From assembly GCF_016863135.1 (NCBI RefSeq), contig NZ_BOOH01000046.1:1-64000 (forward strand): a stretch of 64,000 bases of DNA. The letters run 5' to 3'. A model generated the notes under the pieces. It was given only the letters and a program-made list of their open reading frames with translations, made no database searches and was not told where the DNA came from. The DNA is from Planobispora longispora. Lineage in GTDB: Bacteria; Actinomycetota; Actinomycetes; Streptosporangiales; Streptosporangiaceae. The position numbers were made by a program, and so were the translations under genes. Below, piece by piece: positions 56,740-64,000 of the stretch; within the stretch, counting starts at the first letter, position 1, and every line of letters starts with the position of its first letter.

Positions 56740-57654
56740 TCACCAGCCGCGCTCGGCCAGACGGTGCGGGACGGGGATCTCGTCGACGTTGATGCCGACC
56801 ATGGCCTCGCCCAGGCCGCGGGAGACCTTCGCCAGGACGTCCGGGTCGTCGTAGAAGGTGGTGGCCTTGACGATCGCGGCGGCGCGCTGGGCGGGGTTGC
56901 CGGACTTGAAGATGCCGGAGCCGACGAAGACGCCCTCGGCGCCGAGCTGCATCATCATCGCGGCGTCGGCCGGGGTGGCGATGCCGCCCGCGGTGAACAG
57001 CACGACGGGCAGCTTTCCGGTCTTGGCGACCTCGACCACCAGCTCGTACGGCGCCTGCAGCTCCTTGGCCGCGACGTACAGCTCGTCCTCGGGCAGGGAG
57101 GAGAGCCGCCGGAGCTCGCCGCGGATGGTGCGCATGTGGGTCACGGCGTTGGAGACGTCGCCGGTGCCCGCCTCGCCCTTGGAGCGGATCATGGCCGCGC
57201 CCTCGGTGATGCGGCGCAGCGCCTCGCCCAGGTTGGTGGCGCCGCAGACGAAGGGCACGGTGAACTGCCACTTGTCGATGTGGTTGGCGTAGTCGGCCGG
57301 GGTCAGGACCTCGGACTCGTCGATGTAGTCGACGCCGAGCGACTGCAGGACCTGCGCCTCGACGAAGTGGCCGATGCGGGCCTTGGCCATGACCGGGATG
57401 GAGACGGCGTTGATGATGCCGTCGATCATGTCCGGGTCGCTCATCCGGGAGACGCCGCCCTGCGCGCGGATGTCGGCGGGGACGCGCTCCAGGGCCATGA
57501 CCGCGACGGCGCCCGCGTCCTCGGCGATCTTCGCCTGGTCCGGGGTGACGACGTCCATGATGACGCCGCCCTTGAGCATCTCGGCCATACCGCGCTTCAC
57601 CCGGGCGGTTCCGGTGACTGCGGTCTCGGTGACTTCGGGCGTGCTGCTGGACAC
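56740..57654 (-). CDS. pdxS: Pyridoxal 5'-phosphate synthase subunit PdxS
   Basis: TIM-barrel synthase that joins ribose-5-phosphate, glyceraldehyde-3-phosphate and PdxT-derived ammonia into PLP. 304 residues: [17 protein letters not shown] start, [17 protein letters not shown], and [11 protein letters not shown] with the imine-forming lysine at about residue 91. A C-terminal flexible tail ends the protein. GTG start. A strong terminator directly after it makes it a single-gene unit, so PdxS and PdxT levels are set separately here. Confidence 0.96.
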   Translation of the reverse strand: MSSSTPEVTETAVTGTARVKRGMAEMLKGGVIMDVVTPDQAKIAEDAGAVAVMALERVPADIRAQGGVSRMSDPDMIDGIINAVSIPVMAKARIGHFVEAQVLQSLGVDYIDESEVLTPADYANHIDKWQFTVPFVCGATNLGEALRRITEGAAMIRSKGEAGTGDVSNAVTHMRTIRGELRRLSSLPEDELYVAAKELQAPYELVVEVAKTGKLPVVLFTAGGIATPADAAMMMQLGAEGVFVGSGIFKSGNPAQRAAAIVKATTFYDDPDVLAKVSRGLGEAMVGINVDEIPVPHRLAERGW

Positions 57655-57804
57655 GGTCTCTACCTCACGACGGCTGGTTGCTGCGGATCACGGGCCCGGA
57701 AGGGGCCGTCACACCTTCATCGTAGGCGGTGATGCGGACCTCCCCTTACACTCCACCTTGTCGCGAAGACCCGCCGCTGTTGGACAGTGTGTACGGCGCC
57801 CGCC

Positions 57805-58821
57805 TCAGGGAACGACCGGCTTGGGCGCGGCCAGCACGACCCAGACCTGGCCCGGGGCGAAGTTCATCGGCTCCCCCGCCTCGGTGGTGAAGACGGTCCC
57901 CTCCTCCTCGCTCGCCCGCGACCACCTGGCCTTGAACGCCATGCCGTCGCGGAGCACGACCGCCCGCCCCTTGCCGACGGTGCGCACCAGCGGCGTGTAG
58001 CTCTGGTTCTTGTCGTGGAACTCCGAGCGGACGGTCTTGGCGTACTGCACGACGATCGTGGGGGCGGCGAGCTGGCCGCCCTCGGCGGCCATGTCCTTCT
58101 TCCCGTCCTGCCAGATCAGCCACTTGCCGGCCTTCTCCGACCAGCCGAAGGTGAAGCGGGCCGCCGGGTACTTCACGTTGAAGAGCTTCCTGGGCGTCCC
58201 GCCCTCGGCGGGGGCCTCCCCGAAGGTGAAGCCGATGTCCTTGGCCTTGCTCGCCTTGGGGGCCCCGGCCAGCAGCCGCTTGGTGTCGGCGAACAGGTTG
58301 TAGGGGGCGTAGCGGCCGGGCTGGCGGAAGTAGGCCCCGGCGGCGCGGCTGTCGGAGACGTCGAACAGCGGGGCGGCGGCGATGTGCGGGAGCATCTTGG
58401 TCTGCGCGCCGGAGTAGGCGAAGGCGGGCTTGCCGAACTGCGGGAGGATGCGCAGGTCGGAGATGCGGGCGCTGCGTACCGGGCCGATCTTGGCGGGGAT
58501 CTTCGAGGAGAAGACGGCGATCAGCCGGGTCAGGCCGGCCTCGACCTGCGTGACGTAGACGATGTCCGCGCTCTTGAGGCCGAGCTGGGGCTTGCCCGCG
58601 GAGGTGTTCTCGATCTTCACCGCGAGCACCGGCCTGCGGTCCGCGCCGGGCAGCCCGGTGAAGGGGTGCGTCGGCTCGGGGGTGGGCGTCGGGGTGGCCG
58701 ACGTCCCCGTGGCGGCCTGCGGCGCCTTGCCCGGAGCGGGATCGTCGGAGGAGCAGGCGGCGGCCGGTACCAGGACCGACACTCCGGCCAGTGTGACGGC
58801 GATCATCCGAGGCACCCGCAC
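57805..58821 (-). CDS. DUF3048-domain lipoprotein
   Basis: 338 residues with a lipoprotein signal: hydrophobic stretch then VPAAACSS lipobox with Cys at about 23, followed by a Thr/Pro-rich linker (about 35-52). The mature part matches DUF3048 (PVLAVKIENTSAGKPQLGLKSADIVYVTQVEAGLTRLIAVF, then IGPVRSARISDL and a C-terminal YerB-like domain). YerB-type proteins are surface lipoproteins of unknown role. The GTG at 58821 has GAGGAG seven bases upstream. Confidence 0.88.
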   Translation of the reverse strand: MRVPRMIAVTLAGVSVLVPAAACSSDDPAPGKAPQAATGTSATPTPTPEPTHPFTGLPGADRRPVLAVKIENTSAGKPQLGLKSADIVYVTQVEAGLTRLIAVFSSKIPAKIGPVRSARISDLRILPQFGKPAFAYSGAQTKMLPHIAAAPLFDVSDSRAAGAYFRQPGRYAPYNLFADTKRLLAGAPKASKAKDIGFTFGEAPAEGGTPRKLFNVKYPAARFTFGWSEKAGKWLIWQDGKKDMAAEGGQLAAPTIVVQYAKTVRSEFHDKNQSYTPLVRTVGKGRAVVLRDGMAFKARWSRASEEEGTVFTTEAGEPMNFAPGQVWVVLAAPKPVVP

Positions 58822-59003
58822 AGCTCATCTCCTCAAATCGGGCCTTAAATCCCCAAGAGCTTACCTGTGGCGGACATGTCAGATAATCGGCTTTGTGCAC
58901 ACCGGGCGCTCGTATATCGGACGCCCGTACGGCGGTCCCGCATTCCCGTCACGCCGCCGCTCCCACCCCGCCGTCACCCGCGACCACCCGCGCCGTCCCC
59001 GCG

Positions 59004-59543
59004 TCACTCCGCGGCCAGCGCGTGCGGCGGATCGTCGTCGATCTCGAAGAAGTCCGGGTACGGGGTGCGCCCGGCCAGCCGCAGCGTACGGGCCAGCCAG
59101 CGGCGCTGCGCCGACCGGGTGACGCCGACCGCGTTGTTGTAGAAACGGCGGGCGTAGACCACCTTGGTCACCGCCGCGTCGAGCTCCTCCAGCAGTTCCG
59201 GGCCCGCCGCCGTCTCGGCCAGCTTCTCCCGGAAACGATCCTGGTCGAGCACCGCCCGCAGGGTGCGCGACAGGTCGCTCTCGGCGTGCTCGCGCTCCTC
59301 CGGACCCGCCGTCCTGGCCTCGTGGGCGCCCGCGGCCAGCACCAGGCTCGTCGCCGGGTCCAGGATCCGGGAGGCGGCCAGCTCCAGGCAGACGGCGGCC
59401 CGCCGTACCAGGGCCGCGTCCAGGGACTCCCGGGCGACCTCCAGGCGGATGTGCATCCGGTCCAGCCGGCCCGCCCGCCAGGAGACGTAGACGGCGGTGA
59501 GCACCACGATCGCCCCCACCACCAAGATCAGCGTGGTGCTCAT
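59004..59543 (-). CDS. LemA-like membrane protein at the end of the PIM operon
   Basis: 179 residues with one N-terminal membrane segment (about 4-21, TLILVVGAIVVLTAVYVS) and a long helical region ending RRFYNNAVGVTRSAQRRWLARTLRLAGRTPYPDFFEID, which resembles LemA-type proteins. It overlaps pimA by ATGA, so it is co-expressed with the phosphatidylinositol mannoside genes. In mycobacteria the gene at this position has, as I recall, an extra NUDIX domain that is missing here. Function unknown. Confidence 0.72.
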   Translation of the reverse strand: MSTTLILVVGAIVVLTAVYVSWRAGRLDRMHIRLEVARESLDAALVRRAAVCLELAASRILDPATSLVLAAGAHEARTAGPEEREHAESDLSRTLRAVLDQDRFREKLAETAAGPELLEELDAAVTKVVYARRFYNNAVGVTRSAQRRWLARTLRLAGRTPYPDFFEIDDDPPHALAAE

Positions 59544-60667
59544 GGCCGGTCGTCCTCCTCGACCCCGCCCACGCTCGCCACGGTCTCGTAGACGCGCACG
59601 ACGTCCCGGGCCACGGTGGACCAGTCGTACTTCCACACGGCGGTACGGGCCTCGTCCGAGAGCTTGGCCCGGCGGGCGGGGTCGTCCAGCAGTCCCGCCG
59701 CGACGGAGGCGAGCGAGCGGGCGTCCCCCGTCTCGAACAGCGCTCCGGCCTGGCCGTCGTCGAGGACCTTGCGGAAGGCGGGGATGTCGCTGGCCAGGAT
59801 CGCCGCCCCGGCGGACATCGCCTCGGTGAGCACGATGCCGAAACTCTCCCCGCCCAGGTTGGGCGCGCAGAAGACGTCGACCGAGTGGTAGGCGCGGGCC
59901 TTGTCCTCCTCGCTGACCATGCCGAGCAGGCCCACCCGGTCGCGGAACTCCGCGGGGACCTTCTCCAGCACCTCCTCGGCGTCGCCCGGACCGGCGATGA
60001 GCAGCCGCAGTCTCGGCCGGACCGGCGCCAGCAGCGAGAACGCCTCCAGCAGCACCGGCAGGCCCTTGCGCGGCTCGTCCATCCGGCCCAGGAAGCCGAT
60101 CACCTCTCCGTCGTCCCATCCGGGCAGCGGCTCGGCCTCGGCGTAACGGCTCACCGTCACCCCGTTCGGGATCAGCACGGCGTCCCCGCCCATGTGCTCG
60201 ACGAGGGTCTTGCGCGCGGCGTCCGACACCGCGATCCGGCCGGTGATCTTCTCCACCACGCTCTGCAGGACCGGCGCCGAGACCGACAGCGCCCGCGAGC
60301 GCTGGTAGGACGCGTGGAAGGTCGCCACGATCGGCCCCCTCGCCGCCCAGCAGGCCAGGACCCCCAGGCTCGGCACGAACGGCTCGTGCACGTGCAGCAC
60401 GTCGAACCGGCCCTCGCGGATCCACCGGCGCACCCGGTTGGCCGACAGGAACCCGAACGCCAGCCGCGCGACCGACCCGTTGTAGGGGACGGGCACCGCG
60501 CGTCCCGCCGGCGTCACGTAGGAGGGCAGCGGCGCGTCCTCGGCGGCCGGCGCGATCACCTCGACCTGGTGGCCGTCCTCGATGAGGGCCTCGGCCAGGT
60601 CGCGGATGTGCGCCTGCACGCCGCCCGGCACGTCCCAGGTGTACGGGCAGACGATGCCGACCCTCAT
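59540..60667 (-). CDS. pimA: Phosphatidyl-myo-inositol mannosyltransferase PimA
   Basis: GT4-family enzyme that adds the first mannose to phosphatidylinositol at the inner face of the membrane, starting PIM synthesis. 375 residues: N-terminal IVCPYTWDVPGGVQAHIRDLAEAL, HVHEPFVPSLG, ATFHASYQRS, and the C-terminal nucleotide-sugar site GRMDEPRKG and PNLGGESFGIVLTEAMSAG. The ATG overlaps the patA stop. Part of pgsA-orf-orf-patA-pimA-lemA-like. Confidence 0.93.
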   Translation of the reverse strand: MRVGIVCPYTWDVPGGVQAHIRDLAEALIEDGHQVEVIAPAAEDAPLPSYVTPAGRAVPVPYNGSVARLAFGFLSANRVRRWIREGRFDVLHVHEPFVPSLGVLACWAARGPIVATFHASYQRSRALSVSAPVLQSVVEKITGRIAVSDAARKTLVEHMGGDAVLIPNGVTVSRYAEAEPLPGWDDGEVIGFLGRMDEPRKGLPVLLEAFSLLAPVRPRLRLLIAGPGDAEEVLEKVPAEFRDRVGLLGMVSEEDKARAYHSVDVFCAPNLGGESFGIVLTEAMSAGAAILASDIPAFRKVLDDGQAGALFETGDARSLASVAAGLLDDPARRAKLSDEARTAVWKYDWSTVARDVVRVYETVASVGGVEEDDRP

Positions 60668-61593
60668 CGCTCCTTCACCGGCCGCGGCTCCAGGTCCTCC
60701 AGCCAGAGGCGCTGGAGCATGTGCCAGTCCTCGGGGTGCTCGGTGATGCCCTTCTCGAAGGCGACGGCCAGGCTCTGCATGACGGTGGCCGTCTTCTCCT
60801 GGCGGGTGCCCTCGGCGGGCACCTCGATCTCCTCGGCGATGTCCAGGCCCCAGTCACGGCCCCTGAAGTACGGCAACGCCGGCAGCAGCGCGGCCCCGGT
60901 GTGCACCGCCAGCAGCCCCGGTCCCGCCGGCATGCGGGTGGCGGCGCCGAAGAACTGGACCTCGATCCCCTTGGCGGTCAGGTCGCGCTCGGCGGGCAGG
61001 CAGACCGCCCGGCCCGCCCGCAGCCGCTGGGCCAGCGTGCCGAAGGTGTTGCCCTCGCCGCCGGTCAGCGGCAGCACCTCCATGCCCAGCCCCTCGCGGA
61101 AGGCGGTGTAGCGGCGAAACAGCGACTCGGGCCGGAGCCGTTCGGCGACGGTCGTGAACGGCATCCCCGAGGCGCCGATGAGCCAGGCGCCCGCCGCGTC
61201 CCAGTTGCCCATGTGCGGCAGGGCGAGCACCACGCCCCGCCCGTTGGCCAGGTTCTCCATGATCCGCTCCGCACCGGTGAGGCGGGTGCGGGCGACGACC
61301 TCCTCCCGGGGGATGGAGGGCAGCCGGAAGACCTCGTGGAAGTAACGGAAGTAGGAGCGCATGCCCGCGCGGCTCAGCTCCCGGATCGCCGGGTCGCCGG
61401 GCGAGGCGCCCTTGACCCTGGCGAGGTTGGCCTCCAGCCGGAGCACCGACTTGCCCCGCCGTTTCCACAACCGGTCGGCGGCGGCGTCGAAGGCCCGGGC
61501 GGTGAGGCGCTCGGGGAGGTGGGGCACGGCCGCCCAGCCGAGGCCGAACCCGGCCGCGACGAGGCGGTCCTGCAGAGATGGCTTGTCGGTCAT
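60664..61593 (-). CDS. PIM acyltransferase (PatA-like)
   Basis: Predicted to acylate phosphatidylinositol mannoside, in the lysophospholipid/LpxL-like acyltransferase family. 309 residues with the family motif as LPHMGNWD (His to Asp at about 127-132) and AVCLPAERDLTAKG and GIEVQFFGAATRMPAGP further on. Peripheral membrane enzyme. Its ATG at 61593 overlaps the stop of the second small ORF. Identity is inferred from family motifs and the place between pgsA and pimA. Confidence 0.88.
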   Translation of the reverse strand: MTDKPSLQDRLVAAGFGLGWAAVPHLPERLTARAFDAAADRLWKRRGKSVLRLEANLARVKGASPGDPAIRELSRAGMRSYFRYFHEVFRLPSIPREEVVARTRLTGAERIMENLANGRGVVLALPHMGNWDAAGAWLIGASGMPFTTVAERLRPESLFRRYTAFREGLGMEVLPLTGGEGNTFGTLAQRLRAGRAVCLPAERDLTAKGIEVQFFGAATRMPAGPGLLAVHTGAALLPALPYFRGRDWGLDIAEEIEVPAEGTRQEKTATVMQSLAVAFEKGITEHPEDWHMLQRLWLEDLEPRPVKER

Positions 61594-61661
61594 GCGTCCT
61601 CCTCCGTCGGCCGCCTGACCAAGGTGCTGTGTCCATTGATGACCTCGACAGGCTCGGTCAT
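61590..61661 (-). CDS. Tandem small ORF 2 (23 codons) before patA
   Basis: ATG-initiated ORF reading MTEPVEV...HSTL...TEEDA, 23 residues. Its start overlaps the stop of small ORF 1 as ATGA, and its stop overlaps the patA ATG in the same way. The last codons (encoding TEED) form a GGAGGAGGA ribosome-binding site for patA. No known domain. It may be a real peptide or a translational bridge produced by duplication of a start region. Confidence 0.5.
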   Translation of the reverse strand: MTEPVEVINGHSTLVRRPTEEDA

Positions 61662-61726
61662 GAGTCCTCCTCCGTCGCTCGCCCGCCCAAGGTGCTGTGT
61701 CTGCCGACGATCTCGACAGGCTCGGT
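61591..61726. repeat. 68-bp tandem duplication between pgsA and patA
   Basis: Copies at 61591-61658 and 61659-61726 are identical at about 57 of 68 positions (84% by hand count). Each holds a start codon region, a 23-codon ORF and, at its end, a GGAGGAGGA site for the next start. The period is not a multiple of three, yet both ORFs remain open through ATGA overlaps. Confidence 0.8.
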
Positions 61727-61729
61727 CAT
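61658..61729 (-). CDS. Tandem small ORF 1 (23 codons) after pgsA
   Basis: ATG-initiated ORF reading MTEPVEI...HSTL...TEEDS, 23 residues. It shares about 14 of 23 positions with ORF 2, including identical MTEPVE, HSTL and TEED parts. Its ATG overlaps the pgsA stop (ATGA). The substitutions between copies leave both frames open. Not assigned to any family. Confidence 0.5.
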   Translation of the reverse strand: MTEPVEIVGRHSTLGGRATEEDS

Positions 61730-62358
61730 GGCTCTCCCGGTCGGCGGAGGGTCCGGGGCGGGACGGAGGAGGTCTGACGGTGGACGTGCAGCAGACGCTG
61801 GCCGACCGTGACCGCGCTGGCGGCGGCGAGCAGCCAGAGCCCGGCGGGCAGGATGTACGGGACGCCGAGGCCGGACAGGCCGGTCGCGACCAGGCCCACC
61901 ACCAACCGTTCGGGCCGCTCGGCGAGGCCGACGTCACAGGTCAGCCCCAGCCCCTCGGCCCTGGCCTTGACGTAGGACACCAGCGCCCCCGAGACGAGAC
62001 AGAACAGCGCGACCCCGGCCAGAACCCGCTCCTCACTCACGATAAACCAGAGCACGAGGCCCGAGAAGATCGCGGCGTCGCCCACCCGGTCGAGCGTCGA
62101 GTCGAGGAAGGCCCCCCAGGTGCTTCCCTCTCCGGTCATCCTGGCCATGACCCCGTCGAGGAGATCCGCCAGCACGAAGAAAGTGATCACCATCGTGCCC
62201 GCGAACAGCTGACCCCGGGGATAGAAGAACAGAGCCGCGGCGGCGGTGCCGAGCGTGCCGGCCGCCGTGACCGCGTTGGGACCGATCCCCCGGCTGACCA
62301 GCACTCTGCCCAGGGGGGTCAGGATCCGGGTGACGGCGGGGCGCAGAAGTTTCAGCAT
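61726..62358 (-). CDS. CDP-alcohol phosphatidyltransferase (phosphatidylinositol-phosphate synthase type)
   Basis: Makes the phosphoinositide precursor of PIMs from CDP-diacylglycerol and inositol (or inositol phosphate). 210 residues with about six membrane helices. The family signature D-G-x2-A-R-x8-G-x3-D-x3-D is complete (Asp 68, Gly 69, Ala 72, Arg 73, Gly 82, Asp 86, Asp 90). I start it at the ATG at 62358 (MLKLLRPAVTRILTPLG); longer frames upstream are not family-like. First gene of the PIM operon. The place beside patA and pimA is what favours inositol over glycerol phosphate as acceptor. Confidence 0.88.
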   Translation of the reverse strand: MLKLLRPAVTRILTPLGRVLVSRGIGPNAVTAAGTLGTAAAALFFYPRGQLFAGTMVITFFVLADLLDGVMARMTGEGSTWGAFLDSTLDRVGDAAIFSGLVLWFIVSEERVLAGVALFCLVSGALVSYVKARAEGLGLTCDVGLAERPERLVVGLVATGLSGLGVPYILPAGLWLLAAASAVTVGQRLLHVHRQTSSVPPRTLRRPGEP

Positions 62359-62433
62359 CGCGCTCTGATCGTAGGCCACCCGGCTTGCGGGTGCGCGCCG
62401 CAGCGCCTCGCAAGCGGATCGCGCGCGCCCCCT

Positions 62434-62449
62434 TGTGATATTCGCCACA
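62434..62449. promoter_or_regulatory. CRP-like site in the pgsA / EF-G-like divergent gap
   Basis: TGTGA-TATTCG-CCACA matches the CRP pattern at nine of ten conserved positions. It lies 121 bases before the EF-G-like start and 76 bases before pgsA. A 7-bp hairpin (62466-62472 with 62479-62485) follows on the EF-G side. Confidence 0.4.
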
Positions 62450-62569
62450 TGGGTATTTGGTGAACACACCGCGTCCTTGCGGTGTCCGGACGCGGCAGCG
62501 GGCCCAGAGGCGCGGCCGCGCACGACCGCTCCTTTCCGGCCCGTTTCGGCGACGACCCGGGAGGGCGAC

Positions 62570-64000
62570 ATGGCGGAGAGAGCAACCGGCACAGCGGGAG
62601 CCGCGGGCAGGGCACTCATGGCCGACCGGCCGGACATGGTGCGCAACGTAGTGCTGGTCGGCCACTCCGGGGCTGGTAAGACGACCCTGGTCGAGACACT
62701 GCTGGCGGCGACCAAGACGATCCAGCGCTCCGGCAGGATCGAGGACGGCACCACGGTCAGCGACTTCGACGAGGTCGAGATCAGGCAGCAGCGCTCGGTG
62801 AACCTCACCGTGGCGCCGATCGTCCACAACGACATCAAGATCAACCTGCTGGACACCCCCGGCTACGCCGACTTCGTCGGCGACCTGCGCGCGGGCCTGC
62901 GCGCGGCCGACGCCGCGCTGTTCGTCGTCTCGGCGGCCGAGGGCGTGGACGGCCTGACCAGGATGTTGTGGGAGGAGTGCGCGGCGGTCGGCATGCCCCG
63001 CGCCGTCGTGATCACCAAGATCGACCACCAGCGGGCCGACTTCGACGAGGTGCTCACCACCTGCCAGGACGTCTTCGGTGAGGGCGTGGCCCCGCTCTAC
63101 CTGCCGGTGGTCACCAACGGCAAGGTGAACGGCCTGATCGGGCTGCTGTCCCGGAAGTTCTACAACTACGCCACCGGCACCCGCGGCGAGCACGCCCCCG
63201 GGCCCGACCACGAGGCCAGGATCGACGAGTACCGCGACACCCTGATCGAGGGGATCATCCAGGAGAGCGAGGACGAGTCCCTGATGGACCGCTACCTCGC
63301 CGGCGAGGAGATCGACACCAAGGTCCTCATCGACGACCTGGAGAAGGCGGTCGCGCGCGGCGGCTTCTACCCGGTGCTGGCCTCCGGGGGCGGCGTGGGC
63401 GCGGCGGAGATCCTGGAGGTCATCACCCAGGGCTTCCCCTCCCCCCTCGAGCACCCGATGCCGGAGATCACCACCATCGACGGCAAGCCCGTGTCCGGCG
63501 TCTCCTGCGACCCCGACGGCCCGCTCGTGGCCGAGGTCGTCAAGACCACCAGCGACCCCTACGTGGGCCGGATCAGCCTCGTGCGGGTGTTCTCCGGGAC
63601 GCTGCGCCCGGACATGACCGTGCACGTCTCCGGGCACGGACTGGCCGACCGGGGGCACGAGGACCACGACGTGGACGAGCGCATCGGCGCGCTGTCCTCC
63701 CCGCTCGGCAAGCTCCAGCGCCCCGCGGCCAAGTGCGTGGCCGGCGACGTCGTCGCCGTGGCCAAGCTGTCCCGCGCGGAGACCGGCGACACGCTCTCCG
63801 ACAAGGACCGGCCGCTGCTGATGACCGCCTGGACGATGCCGGACCCGCTCCTGCCGATCGCGGTCCAGGCCCGGTCCAAGGCCGACGACGACAAGCTCGG
63901 CCAGGCGCTGGGCCGGCTCGTCGCCGAGGATCCCACGCTCCGCCTGGAGAACAACCCCGAGACCAAGCAGCTGGTGCTGTGGTGCATGGGCGAGGCCCAC
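62570..64000 (+). CDS. EF-G-like GTPase (EF-G2 type), cut by the window edge
   Basis: 477 codons are present and the frame is open to the right edge. It has the translational-GTPase G domain: GHSGAGKTT (about 31-39), DTPGYADF (about 95-102) and a G4 motif read as TKID (about 149-152) where EF-G has NKxD. Domain II follows (about 300-400). Overall it matches the EF-G2/FusA2-like group of actinobacteria, which is distinct from the main EF-G next to rpsL. The ATG at 62570 is behind GGGAGGG; an ATG 48 bases later is possible. Role unknown; some relatives lack ribosome-dependent GTPase activity. Confidence 0.85.
   Translation, partial: MAERATGTAGAAGRALMADRPDMVRNVVLVGHSGAGKTTLVETLLAATKTIQRSGRIEDGTTVSDFDEVEIRQQRSVNLTVAPIVHNDIKINLLDTPGYADFVGDLRAGLRAADAALFVVSAAEGVDGLTRMLWEECAAVGMPRAVVITKIDHQRADFDEVLTTCQDVFGEGVAPLYLPVVTNGKVNGLIGLLSRKFYNYATGTRGEHAPGPDHEARIDEYRDTLIEGIIQESEDESLMDRYLAGEEIDTKVLIDDLEKAVARGGFYPVLASGGGVGAAEILEVITQGFPSPLEHPMPEITTIDGKPVSGVSCDPDGPLVAEVVKTTSDPYVGRISLVRVFSGTLRPDMTVHVSGHGLADRGHEDHDVDERIGALSSPLGKLQRPAAKCVAGDVVAVAKLSRAETGDTLSDKDRPLLMTAWTMPDPLLPIAVQARSKADDDKLGQALGRLVAEDPTLRLENNPETKQLVLWCMGEAH

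Overview
The window is very GC-rich, gene-dense actinobacterial chromosome. Most genes read leftward (minus strand) and start with GTG or ATG, and many neighbours overlap by ATGA or GTGA. The gene content and order resemble the Streptomyces/Streptosporangiales core chromosome: arg cluster, pheST, infC-rpmI-rplT, alaS-ruvX-mltG-aroE, hisS-aspS, rel-apt-secFD-yajC-ruvBAC-yebC-pdxT-pdxS, and the phosphatidylinositol mannoside (PIM) genes. I favour a member of the Streptosporangiales. That placement is inferred from gene order and protein character, not from a database search.

Layout. The left edge (1-387) carries a strong leftward promoter of rRNA type and the tyrS terminator. tyrS follows. Next are an alkyladenine DNA glycosylase gene and argH, then the coupled arginine operon argC-J-B-D-F-R, whose promoter is overlaid with ARG-box half sites. 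From 10.3 to 16.1 kb lie accessory genes: an acyl-CoA ligase behind a TetR-type palindrome, an MFS transporter, a frameshifted membrane protein, a small RraB-like protein and a DJ-1-like/MarR pair with two operator copies. From 16.2 to 23.5 kb are the translation genes pheT-pheS, a PAS histidine kinase, a TrmH/SpoU methyltransferase and rplT-rpmI-infC. infC appears to start at AUC.

A PadR regulator and its membrane-protein partner (23.8-25.3 kb) sit on the plus strand at what looks like a junction between two conserved housekeeping blocks. The second block begins with aroE, mltG, ruvX, alaS, two small membrane-associated proteins and rarA. It continues through a region with two paralogous membrane-anchored cyclophilins (33.6 and 40.0 kb). 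A cytochrome P450 with a consensus CRP site, aspS, hisS and a metallo-hydrolase lie between them. Then come a DUF349 protein, bifunctional Rel, apt, secF-secD-yajC, ruvB-ruvA-ruvC, a CPA1 antiporter, yebC, pdxT, a Tat-exported PhoD phosphatase and pdxS.

The right end holds a DUF3048 lipoprotein, the PIM operon (pgsA, two tandem 23-codon ORFs, the acyltransferase patA, pimA and a LemA-like protein), and on the plus strand an EF-G-like GTPase gene cut off by the window edge.

The least expected structures are short tandem duplications at gene starts and junctions. The best example is two near-identical ATGA-linked 23-codon ORFs between pgsA and patA. Similar cases are an in-frame duplicated Shine-Dalgarno/GTG module before the PadR partner gene and a 36-bp repeat spanning the argH/glycosylase overlap. 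I saw no tRNA or rRNA gene, CRISPR array, transposase or prophage gene.
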